In this document: piece by piece, positions 1 through 6,232 of the stretch
Layout of the letters: each line of letters starts with the position of its first letter
How positions within the stretch are numbered: position 1 is the first letter of the stretch
NCBI GenBank assembly: GCA_937127165.1
Contig: CAKZLR010000048.1
Span: forward strand, 1-8,738
Direction: 5' to 3'
Length of the DNA stretch: 8,738 nt
From: an uncultured Candidatus Peregrinibacteria bacterium
GTDB taxonomy: Bacteria > Patescibacteriota > JACMRA01
Program-made: the position numbers and the translations under genes
The notes under the pieces: model-generated
Database searches by the model: none
What the model was told of the DNA's origin: nothing
What the model saw: only the letters and a program-made list of their open reading frames with translations

Positions 1-2
1 AA

Positions 3-83
3 ACAGCCCACCCTATTAGGCTGTGTCTACTATCTCCAGAGGAGAATTTTGAGTTGTTTTTTGCTTTGATAAAAAAATATTAG
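3..83 (+). CDS. C-terminal end of an unidentified protein (partial, enters from left edge)
   Basis: A reading frame is open from the first bases of the window to a TAG at 81-83 and gives 26 residues ending SPEENFELFFALIKKY. The acidic start, the amphipathic pattern and the AT-rich codons look like a genuine protein tail, probably a C-terminal helix. A second frame is also open over the same bases to TGA at 67-69 but reads less like protein. The fragment is too short to assign a family. It lies upstream of pyrD on the same strand, with about 200 bp between them, so co-transcription is possible but not shown. A 6-bp inverted repeat (ACAGCC at 3-8, GGCTGT at 19-24) and a 5-bp one (TCTCC at 33-37, GGAGA at 41-45) fall inside it, so a structured RNA end is the main alternative reading. 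Confidence 0.4.
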   Translation, partial: TAHPIRLCLLSPEENFELFFALIKKY

Positions 84-101
84 TTATTAAAGTTAGATAA
101 A

Positions 102-125
102 AATTGTACAAATAATTGTACAAAT
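102..125. repeat. tandem 12-bp repeat, each unit with a TTGTACAA palindrome
   Basis: Two perfect adjacent copies of AATTGTACAAAT (102-113 and 114-125). Each carries the 8-bp palindrome TTGTACAA, so the palindrome centres are 12 bp apart. The pair lies about 155 bp before the pyrD ATG. Tandem short palindromes in an intergenic region resemble a regulator binding site, but no regulator is identified. A related TTGTAC hexamer recurs at about 222, just before the alternative pyrD start. Confidence 0.6.
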
Positions 126-182
126 AAAAAAAGATAACAAAACATAGAATATTTTCTAATAATACCAAGGTCTAGTGGGTTT

Positions 183-188
183 TATAAT
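183..188 (+). promoter_or_regulatory. candidate -10 element for pyrD
   Basis: An exact TATAAT hexamer lies 98 bp before the preferred pyrD ATG and 53 bp before the alternative TTG start. No good -35 hexamer is found 16-18 bp upstream, so the call rests on the -10 alone in an AT-rich background. If real, the transcript would begin near 195 and include both possible start codons. Confidence 0.25.
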
Positions 189-280
189 TCTTATTTTTTG
201 TATTTTAACAAAAGCAGCTGGTTGTACTAAGTTTTTTGACAACTTCAACTCAAAAGATTTTTATCTTATCTGTTAATCTT

Positions 281-1369
281 ATGCCTAGCAACCAAACTCA
301 AATTTTGACTCCTTTTTATGATCCTTTTTTGTCTTATCAAGATAATTATGATTATGGGCCTTTTGGAGCTTTTGCCGACGGCCAAGTTTTTGTACAAGAT
401 GGTGACCCACAATATGATTTTTTTGGACATAAAGTTTATTTACCTTTTGGTATACCTGCTGGTCCTGTCTTAAACAGCAAATATTGTAAATCAGCTTTTG
501 AAAAAGGTTTTGATCTGGTTGTCTACAAAACCGTTCGCAGCGACTCTTTTCCTTGCCACCCATATCCAAATGTTTTGCCAATTGATATCCAAGGAAATAT
601 TACTCTTGAGCTAGCCGAAAAAGGACTCACTACTAAACAATCATACGAAGCTCCTTTATCTATTACTAATTCTTTTGGGGTTCCCTCAAAACCTACAGAA
701 GTATGGCAAAACGATGTTCGAAAAGCGATCAGTTTTGCTGGAAGAGGTCAAATTTTGATTTTGTCTTTTATGGGTACTGTTCGTCCAAACCAGACCCAAG
801 AAGAATTGGTTGCAGATTTTGTTTTAGCTGCTCAAAAATCAGTAGAAACTGGGGTACAAATTTTGGAAGTTAATTTATCTTGTCCAAATATCGGTAACGA
901 AGGGCTTATTTGTTATTCACCTATAGTTAGAGAAAAAATTCTACAAGCTATTAGAGAAGTTATTGGAAACCTGCCTTTGATTGTCAAAGTTGGTTACTAT
1001 AAAGATCAGCAAGACTTGGAACAAACTGCTGCAGTGGTGGATAAGTATGCCAACGGAATTTCAGCAATTAACACTATACAAGCAGTCGTGTACGATCAAG
1101 ATGGCAATCAAGCCTTGCCCGGGCCTAAAAGGTTAAGATCAGGAGTATGTGGAGCAGGTATTAAGTGGGCAGGTTTAGAAATGGTACAGAGGTTAAACAA
1201 AATTAGAAAAGAAAAAGGCTATAAATACAAAATTATTGGTGTTGGTGGGGTTATGAATCCACAAGATTACTTTGACTTTATTGCTGTTGGAGCAGATGCG
1301 GTGATGAGTGCCACTGGAGCTATGTGGAACCCCTTTCTTGCTCAGGAAATTAAACAACAGTTATTGTAG
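281..1369 (+). CDS. pyrD: dihydroorotate dehydrogenase (class 1-like, Cys base)
   Basis: Oxidises dihydroorotate to orotate with FMN, the fourth step of de novo pyrimidine synthesis, probably in the cytosol. The 362-residue protein shows the family signatures in order: Lys83 (VVYKTV, FMN/active-site lysine), N130-S-F-G-V-P, the NLSCPN motif at 198-203 with Cys201 as catalytic base, Lys236, Asn264 in INT, and the FMN-phosphate loops SGVCGAGIK (287-295) and GVGG (320-323). The four substrate asparagines of Lactococcus DHODA (N67, N127, N132, N193) align with N130, N198, N203 and N264, so the enzyme should be active. About 50 extra N-terminal residues (PFYDPFLSYQDNYDYGPFG) precede the barrel, more than in class 1A enzymes. 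ATG at 281 is preferred because it starts just before this block; an in-frame TTG at 236 would add 15 residues. Neither start has a Shine-Dalgarno sequence. No pyrK or other pyr gene is in the window, so the electron acceptor is unknown. Confidence 0.9.
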   Translation: MPSNQTQILTPFYDPFLSYQDNYDYGPFGAFADGQVFVQDGDPQYDFFGHKVYLPFGIPAGPVLNSKYCKSAFEKGFDLVVYKTVRSDSFPCHPYPNVLPIDIQGNITLELAEKGLTTKQSYEAPLSITNSFGVPSKPTEVWQNDVRKAISFAGRGQILILSFMGTVRPNQTQEELVADFVLAAQKSVETGVQILEVNLSCPNIGNEGLICYSPIVREKILQAIREVIGNLPLIVKVGYYKDQQDLEQTAAVVDKYANGISAINTIQAVVYDQDGNQALPGPKRLRSGVCGAGIKWAGLEMVQRLNKIRKEKGYKYKIIGVGGVMNPQDYFDFIAVGADAVMSATGAMWNPFLAQEIKQQLL

Positions 1370-1398
1370 TTATGAATTCCTATCTCTAAACCAGATCA

Positions 1399-2391
1399 TT
1401 AAAAATACCGTCTATAAAAGTTAGCAAATCTAAATTGTAAGAAATTATCCTCTGAAGGAATTTTTTTAAGCCAATACCACAATAATTGAAATAGAATTAA
1501 AGGTAACAAAAATAAACTTACCAAATACAGCACAAATTTACAAGTGTAGCCAATAAAAACCAGAATTTTTGGCTGAGGTAGAAAAAATAAACTATTCACA
1601 ATTTCGTTTTCATAGCCAAAAGATTTTATGTCTTTATATTCATGAAATACAATAGCACGGCTAAGTATAAATAACTGTCTTTCGTATATTCCAAAATATT
1701 GATTAACTTGTTGATTGTTCTCAAAAAATAAACCACACTCAATTTTGTTTTTATTAATTTTAAAATCCAATTTATCTATTTCTTGTTTACTAACCAAACC
1801 AAACTTAAAAAGTAACTGTTTTAGATTATCTAACAGGGTTAGAGTGTCTAGTCTGGTGATTTTAAAGACAATTTTAACCCAAAATCTAGCTAGCAACAAT
1901 TGATACTTATAACACTCGACTGCCAAATCTAAATCTCTTTCCGGTTTACTTATTTCTAGAATGACCGATCCACATAAATACACTCTTTTGACACCCGGTA
2001 AAAACCTTATCCAACTAGCCGTATTGATTGCTTTAATTTGTTTCCAAAACCAATCATTATGGATTACATAACTTGCCCAAAGTGGATCTCTAAAAAGATT
2101 TATAAAGCGATTAGATACCCCCCATTCATTTTCTATTAACTCAAAAAAGGATGGATTAGTATAATGTTTGAAAATTAAGTCTTCTTTGTTTTGATAATAA
2201 TTTTTTTTCATTTGAGTAAAAGCCCACAAAGGATCTGGTGGTAAGGTATTTTTTTTAAAGTTGCAATATGCCATGATCTCGGTATGACAAAAGTGTTTTG
2301 ATCTAGTTTGGTGATTAGCAACAAGTTTGCTTGCCTCAAAATTATAATTAGGCTTGAGTTTATGTTTCCTTCTTGTAGCTAATTTATTCAT
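1399..2391 (-). CDS. nucleotidyltransferase-fold protein with C-terminal membrane segment
   Basis: A 330-residue protein with a Pol beta-type nucleotidyltransferase signature: G141-S142, ten residues, then D153-x-D155 (VYLCGSVILEISKPERDLDL), the pattern that holds the two metal-binding aspartates. Glu218 in NKIECGLFF could be the third acidic residue. Residues 276-308 are strongly hydrophobic and probably span or anchor in the membrane, followed by a basic tail. The order of NTase motif, LLLARFWV helix, KIECGLFF strand and C-terminal membrane segment resembles a family I associate with candidate-phyla-radiation genomes; substrate and product are unknown. The motif DPLWA occurs twice (53-57 and 102-106), a possible internal repeat. 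The gene starts 23 bp after the glycosyltransferase stop, so the two are probably co-transcribed and may act together in surface-polymer synthesis. The upstream GAGAAAAGA is the only SD-like sequence before a gene here. It converges on pyrD. Confidence 0.7.
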   Translation of the reverse strand: MNKLATRRKHKLKPNYNFEASKLVANHQTRSKHFCHTEIMAYCNFKKNTLPPDPLWAFTQMKKNYYQNKEDLIFKHYTNPSFFELIENEWGVSNRFINLFRDPLWASYVIHNDWFWKQIKAINTASWIRFLPGVKRVYLCGSVILEISKPERDLDLAVECYKYQLLLARFWVKIVFKITRLDTLTLLDNLKQLLFKFGLVSKQEIDKLDFKINKNKIECGLFFENNQQVNQYFGIYERQLFILSRAIVFHEYKDIKSFGYENEIVNSLFFLPQPKILVFIGYTCKFVLYLVSLFLLPLILFQLLWYWLKKIPSEDNFLQFRFANFYRRYF

Positions 2392-2396
2392 TCTTT

Positions 2397-2411
2397 TCTC
2401 AATTTTTGAGA
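2397..2411 (-). promoter_or_regulatory. short hairpin between the glycosyltransferase and the NTase gene
   Basis: TCTCAA and TTGAGA form a 6-bp stem with a 3-nt loop inside the 23-bp intergenic space. On the minus strand the second arm contains the GAGA that would serve as a weak ribosome binding site for the downstream gene, so the hairpin could limit its translation. The stem is AT-rich and may be chance. Confidence 0.3.
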
Positions 2412-2414
2412 GAA

Positions 2415-3653
2415 TTAAACAGATTTTAGTAGTACTTGGTATATATTTTTAGCTGCTTTTTGCCAAGTATATTTTTGGCTGTTTTTGTATCCTAGTTTTA
2501 GGATCTGCTGAATTAGCTTTGGATTTGATGTTACTTTGATTACCTCTTTAAAACTTTGGCAGATTGCTTCTGCATTGTATGGATCAAAAAATATGGCGGC
2601 TTTTTTGGGGATGATTTCTCTAAAAACTTGAATGTCGCTACATAAAACCAAAGTACCTCTACTTGCAGCCTCAATTAAAGTTAATCCAAAACCTTCACTA
2701 AGTGAGGGAGAAATATAAGCCAGGGCTTGATCTTGTAATAAAATCAAATTTTCGTCGCTTTCTTCTAAAGCTAGTATAATATTGCCTTGCTGATACTGTT
2801 GACTAGTCTTCACTCTTTGTATAATTTCTGGGTACTTGAGGTCTATTTTACCAGCCAAAACTAACTGATATTGATTTTGTTGTTGCTCATTAAAAATTTC
2901 AAAGCCTTCCACTAATCTTTCTATATTTTTATATTTTCTCCAAACCGATACAAACAAATAATAATCTTTAGTAATTCCTAGATTTTTTTTTAAGATTTTG
3001 GCTTTTTGTATATACCTCTTGGTCGAATTTAGACCAACTATTTCCGCTTTTTGCGGGTTAGATGAAGGTTGACTAAGATATAGTGGGTTAATGCCGGGAT
3101 AGATTGGGGTGTTTGGTTTGTAGTCTAATTTTTCTTTATTAAAAAAGTTCAGTTTAGAAAACTCTTGAGCTTCTTTGGTAGTTTGCTTGCTTAAAAAAAT
3201 AATTTGTTTTGCTCTTTTAAGTCCCTGCTTGAGCACCATATTTGCCAAAAACAGTTTTAACCCTTTGGATTTAGTTTTAGGTATGGTTAGATCCAAAATT
3301 TGATAGACAAAGGGTTTGTTATAGAGAATAGGGAAATTAAAGTTAAAGAAAAAGACTAAATCAGGCTTTAGTTTATAGATTTCATATAAAAACAGAGTTT
3401 GTTCTAAGAGAGAATAGTATTTACAACTACTGAAATAGATACAAAATTTAGGATTTGCTTGTACTGTTTGCCACCAAACTAAATGTTTTTGTAAATCTAA
3501 ATTTACTATTTCTTTAGTCATTATTAAAGTTACTTTTTGAAAAACTTTATCTTTGATAAACAAAGGCATTAGTTCGGTAAACAAATCTCTAATATGAACT
3601 GCTAATCCAAAAGGTTCTGGTTGGTAAAAGCGAATATCAATTACTAGATGCAT
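2415..3653 (-). CDS. GT4-family glycosyltransferase (group 1)
   Basis: Transfers a sugar from an activated donor, probably a nucleotide sugar, to a glycan or lipid acceptor on the cytoplasmic face of the membrane. The 412 residues fit a two-Rossmann GT-B fold. The N-terminal acceptor domain begins MHLVIDIRFYQ. The linker region holds IYPGINPLY (184-192), then the donor domain begins with FVSVWRKYKNIERLVEGF (234-251). The diagnostic EX7E motif is E320 to E328 in PSLSEGFGLTLIEA, the donor-binding helix of the GT4 retaining enzymes. Length is normal for the family, and there is no signal peptide. The start is ATG at 3653; no Shine-Dalgarno sequence precedes it. The NTase-fold membrane protein follows 23 bp downstream, which suggests a two-gene surface-glycan unit. 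Donor and acceptor cannot be read from the sequence. Confidence 0.9.
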   Translation of the reverse strand: MHLVIDIRFYQPEPFGLAVHIRDLFTELMPLFIKDKVFQKVTLIMTKEIVNLDLQKHLVWWQTVQANPKFCIYFSSCKYYSLLEQTLFLYEIYKLKPDLVFFFNFNFPILYNKPFVYQILDLTIPKTKSKGLKLFLANMVLKQGLKRAKQIIFLSKQTTKEAQEFSKLNFFNKEKLDYKPNTPIYPGINPLYLSQPSSNPQKAEIVGLNSTKRYIQKAKILKKNLGITKDYYLFVSVWRKYKNIERLVEGFEIFNEQQQNQYQLVLAGKIDLKYPEIIQRVKTSQQYQQGNIILALEESDENLILLQDQALAYISPSLSEGFGLTLIEAASRGTLVLCSDIQVFREIIPKKAAIFFDPYNAEAICQSFKEVIKVTSNPKLIQQILKLGYKNSQKYTWQKAAKNIYQVLLKSV

Positions 3654-3655
3654 AA

Positions 3656-3700
3656 ATTGTTATTAATATATAATATACTATCTTGAACCATTTTATGGTT
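3656..3700 (-). promoter_or_regulatory. AT-rich promoter region and hairpin before the glycosyltransferase
   Basis: On the minus strand the 25 bp before the ATG contain two overlapping TATATT hexamers, plausible -10 elements, with no convincing -35. Just upstream, AACCAT (3686-3691) and ATGGTT (3695-3700) form a perfect 6-bp inverted repeat with a 3-nt spacer, which could be an operator or a hairpin at the 5' end of the message. The AT richness makes the -10 calls weak. Confidence 0.3.
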
Positions 3701-3727
3701 ATTTTGTATTTCATACAGTTATTGGAA

Positions 3728-3743
3728 ATTTAAATATTTAAAT
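3728..3743. repeat. perfect 16-bp AT palindrome
   Basis: ATTTAAATATTTAAAT is identical to its own reverse complement. It lies between infB and the glycosyltransferase gene and abuts the next inverted repeat. It could be a protein-binding site or a chance product of pure A/T sequence. Confidence 0.4.
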
Positions 3744-3768
3744 AAAAACGAGTCTAGAAAGTTTTTAT
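3742..3768 (-). terminator. possible terminator after infB
   Basis: ATAAAAAC (3742-3749) and GTTTTTAT (3761-3768) form a perfect 8-bp inverted repeat with an 11-nt loop, about 85 bp beyond the infB stop. On the minus strand the second arm runs into T-rich sequence. The stem has a single G-C pair, so it would be a weak intrinsic terminator. It is the best candidate in the 198-bp gap separating infB from the glycosyltransferase. Confidence 0.3.
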
Positions 3769-3851
3769 CTAAAAATACTAAAACTAAAGAGACACAATCT
3801 GTTTGGTTGTAGAAAGTATCTTCGATTAAATTAACCATTAATAGATGTTAA

Positions 3852-5759
3852 TTAACCAATAACAATTTCGTCAATACACTCTACAAAATCACCTACTTCT
3901 ACTTTAACTTTTCCTTTTACAGATACTCCAAACTGCTGGGCAATATTTACTTCTTTAACTTTCACCCTGTTTCTTTGTAATTCTACGACTTCTAATCTAC
4001 CCATATCCTCACCATTTCTTATTAATCTTAATTCTTTATTGTCTAATATTTTACCCCATTTTACTTCTCCACCAAAAATTTGAATATTAGCTTTTTCGCT
4101 CTTAAAATTTGCCAAAACCTCAGCCCTACCTAAAACTTCAATTTTAGTTTGGTGTTTGATGTTTTTGAGTAACTGTTCTTCAACCCATTGTAAAATTTCA
4201 TAAATAATTGAACTTTGCACCAAATTAACTCTTAGCTTACTAATTATGTCGGCAGCTTTTGGTAAAATATCTGTATGAAAAGCTAAAATAGTAGAATTGG
4301 TTGTATGAGCAAATTCAACATCTGTTTCACTAATTTTACCAACACCTTCCCCAACGATTCTAATTCTCACACTTTCTTGAGGAATTTTGAGAATAGATTC
4401 TTTGAGAGCTTCCAAAGACCCACTTACATCCGCCTTAAGGAAAAGGTTGATATCTCCTTCAGAAGTTTCCTGCTTGTAAATATAGGTTCTTTTCAAACTT
4501 CTTTTGGCTTTCTCCATATCAGCAGCAATCTGAGCGGCTTTTTGGGTTTCGTGTACGATTAACAATTCACCTGTATTAACTATTCCAGATAATCCAGTAA
4601 CTTCGATTGGATCACAGATTTCGGCTTGCTGTACAGTTTTACCTTCAGTAGTTTTGATACTTCGTATTTTACCTACAACCTCACCACAAGATACATTATC
4701 TCCAACTTTTATACAATACCTCGTTACTAATAGAGTGGCAACTACTCCAACTTGGTTATCAATATGGCTTTCAACGACTATGGCTTGACCAGGTTTGTCT
4801 ACGGAACCTTTGAGATCAGCAATATCCGCCATTAACAAAATGGTGTCTAACAATTTATCTATATTAATGTTATTTTTAGCTGAAATTGGAATAAATTGAG
4901 TGTCTCCACCCCATTCTTCTGGCACTAAACCAAATTTAGCAATGTCAGCCTTAGCTTTTTCTATATCTGCATTCGGTAAATCAATCTTGTTTAAAGCAAC
5001 AATTACTGGAGTTTGAGACATTTTTGCTCTTTCTATAACCTCCACTGTTTGAGGTTTAGGACCTTCCACTGCTGATACCATTAAAATTATAAAGTCTGCT
5101 AACTGTGTCCCTCTTGCTCTCATTGCAGTAAAAGCTTCATGACCGGGCGTATCAATAAAAGTAATTTTACGACCATTGTACTCTATTTTGTAACTAGCTA
5201 CATGTTGGGTAATGGCTCCAGCTTCTTCTGCTACCACATTGGTTTTGCGGATAGTATCGAGTAGGGTAGTTTTGCCATGATCAACATGACCCATAACGGT
5301 TACTACTGGAGGCCTAGAAACCAAGTTTCCATCCAAATTTTGACCGAAGGCTTTTTCTATTTTTTCCGATATCATTGTAGGTACAAAATCGTCTGGAGCC
5401 TCGGGATAAACTTCTACTCCTAATTCTTGGCTGACTAAAGCTGCTGTGTCATAGTCAATTTTTTCGTTAAGAGTTGCCATTACTCCATTAAGAATTAAAG
5501 TTTTAACTACAACTCCTGGTGGTTTTGCTATGGCTTCTGCCAACTCAGCCACAGTCATAGTATTTGGTAAATAAATTTTATCATCGTTCTTTAGTTTTTC
5601 TAATCTTTCCGGAGCAATGATTTTAGTTATAGATATAGCAGAGCTGTAGGGAATACGAGTGTTTCTACCTTGAAAACCTGGTATTCCATGTTCTTGAGCA
5701 ATTTCCCTTAATTGAGGAGTGGATTTTCCCAATAATCTAGCGAGTGTTGATATGTTCAT
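3852..5759 (-). CDS. infB: translation initiation factor IF-2
   Basis: The GTPase that places initiator fMet-tRNA on the 30S subunit and drives 50S joining. It is 635 residues, a short form with only a small N-terminal part: a helical segment (1-50) and an IF2_N-like domain (about 66-115). The G domain has all five boxes: GHVDHGKT (157-164), AGAITQHV (180-187), DTPGHE (203-208), NKID (257-260) and SAK (293-295). The domain-II barrel follows (about 325-410), then LFLKADVSGSLEAL (440-453) opening the next domain, and the C-terminal tRNA-binding barrel (about 540-635). Two oddities: the usual AGGIT reads AGAIT, and the ECG of the C-terminal barrel reads Q609-F610-G611. The gene stands alone, without nusA before it or rbfA after it. 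The start is ATG at 5759 with no visible Shine-Dalgarno sequence. Confidence 0.98.
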   Translation of the reverse strand: MNISTLARLLGKSTPQLREIAQEHGIPGFQGRNTRIPYSSAISITKIIAPERLEKLKNDDKIYLPNTMTVAELAEAIAKPPGVVVKTLILNGVMATLNEKIDYDTAALVSQELGVEVYPEAPDDFVPTMISEKIEKAFGQNLDGNLVSRPPVVTVMGHVDHGKTTLLDTIRKTNVVAEEAGAITQHVASYKIEYNGRKITFIDTPGHEAFTAMRARGTQLADFIILMVSAVEGPKPQTVEVIERAKMSQTPVIVALNKIDLPNADIEKAKADIAKFGLVPEEWGGDTQFIPISAKNNINIDKLLDTILLMADIADLKGSVDKPGQAIVVESHIDNQVGVVATLLVTRYCIKVGDNVSCGEVVGKIRSIKTTEGKTVQQAEICDPIEVTGLSGIVNTGELLIVHETQKAAQIAADMEKAKRSLKRTYIYKQETSEGDINLFLKADVSGSLEALKESILKIPQESVRIRIVGEGVGKISETDVEFAHTTNSTILAFHTDILPKAADIISKLRVNLVQSSIIYEILQWVEEQLLKNIKHQTKIEVLGRAEVLANFKSEKANIQIFGGEVKWGKILDNKELRLIRNGEDMGRLEVVELQRNRVKVKEVNIAQQFGVSVKGKVKVEVGDFVECIDEIVIG

Positions 5760-5911
5760 AAAAAATTTAGTCTTGACTACAAGATCAAGTTCAGAAAATG
5801 GGTCTTTGCTTAAAGATTTTTGTAAAAAGTCTTTTTGTCAAGCAAATATAAGTTTCTTATGATTAAAAGCATGAACTATAAGGCTCGTTATAAATTTTTA
5901 GCCAACTATAA

Positions 5912-5929
5912 TTTTGCCAATTTTGCCAA
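5912..5929. repeat. tandem 9-bp repeat TTTTGCCAA x2
   Basis: Two adjacent copies of TTTTGCCAA. The second copy with its flank forms ATTTTG-C-CAAAAT (5920-5932), a near-perfect palindrome. A third related element reads TAGCCAA at about 5899-5905. The cluster lies 150-170 bp before infB and could be an operator; no cognate regulator is known. Confidence 0.4.
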
Positions 5930-6019
5930 AATAATTTCAGATAATGATTTTTAACAAGTTTTAATTTATTCTTTAGCACTTAAATTTTATTTATAATGCA
6001 ATAGTGTGAATCTAATTTC

Positions 6020-6032
6020 CCCCTTCGAGGAG
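6020..6032 (-). other. GC-rich small hairpin in AT-rich spacer
   Basis: On the minus strand CTCCT-CGA-AGGGG makes a 5-bp stem with one T-G wobble and a 3-nt loop. No T-run follows, so it is not an ordinary intrinsic terminator. It stands out because the surrounding 100 bp is almost pure A/T. Confidence 0.3.
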
Positions 6033-6133
6033 TAGTAAAAGAATTATTTAATTTCTAAAAAATTTATTACAAAAACGACATAATTTGGCTATTTGTGTTT
6101 TTAATAATAGTTGACTTTTTTGCGACTAATCCC

Positions 6134-6150
6134 CCCAACCCTAACTTGGG
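6134..6150. other. C/G-run hairpin downstream of nrdD
   Basis: CCCAA (6134-6138) pairs with TTGGG (6146-6150) around a 7-nt loop. The left arm is part of a run of six C residues (6131-6136). On the minus strand this reads TTAGGGTTGGGGGG. It lies about 80 bp past the nrdD stop and may contribute to 3'-end formation. Confidence 0.3.
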
Positions 6151-6204
6151 TGTGATTATTTCAATCTCCACAGTAATTTCTTACTTTTCTAAAAACTAGA
6201 TTTC

Positions 6205-6232
6205 AAAAAGTAATTTAAAATAAAATAATTAC
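6205..6232 (-). terminator. possible intrinsic terminator of nrdD
   Basis: On the minus strand GTAATT (6232-6227) and AATTAC (6215-6210) form a 6-bp stem with an 11-nt loop, followed directly by five T residues (6209-6205). The first arm overlaps the nrdD stop codon. The stem is weak (one G-C pair), so the call rests on the stem-then-T-run layout and its position. Confidence 0.35.

Larger units (their letters stand above)
5760..6228. other. 469-bp intergenic region between nrdD and infB
   Basis: No convincing coding frame was seen on either strand. It contains, from right to left: a possible nrdD terminator (6205-6232), a C-rich patch with a small hairpin (6134-6150), a second GC patch with a hairpin (6020-6032), a tandem 9-bp repeat (5912-5929), and a perfect TTGACA on the minus strand (5841-5836) that could be the -35 of an infB promoter, although no good -10 sits 16-18 bp further on. 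A CTTGA/TCAAG hairpin (5772-5789) lies just before the infB start. On the plus strand there is a TATAAT at about 5992 with no gene behind it. Confidence 0.6.

Noticed and set aside
1..55. 3' end of a structured RNA gene (two adjacent hairpins)
   Set aside because: The stems are only 5-6 bp and match no RNA family I recognise. The overlapping reading frame is the better explanation.
285..581. 98-codon minus-strand frame inside pyrD
   Set aside because: It is antisense to a well-supported enzyme and shows no recognisable domain.
6131..6150. G-quadruplex or telomere-like element (TTAGGGTTGGGGGG on minus strand)
   Set aside because: Too few separate G-runs for a four-run quadruplex, and only a single copy.
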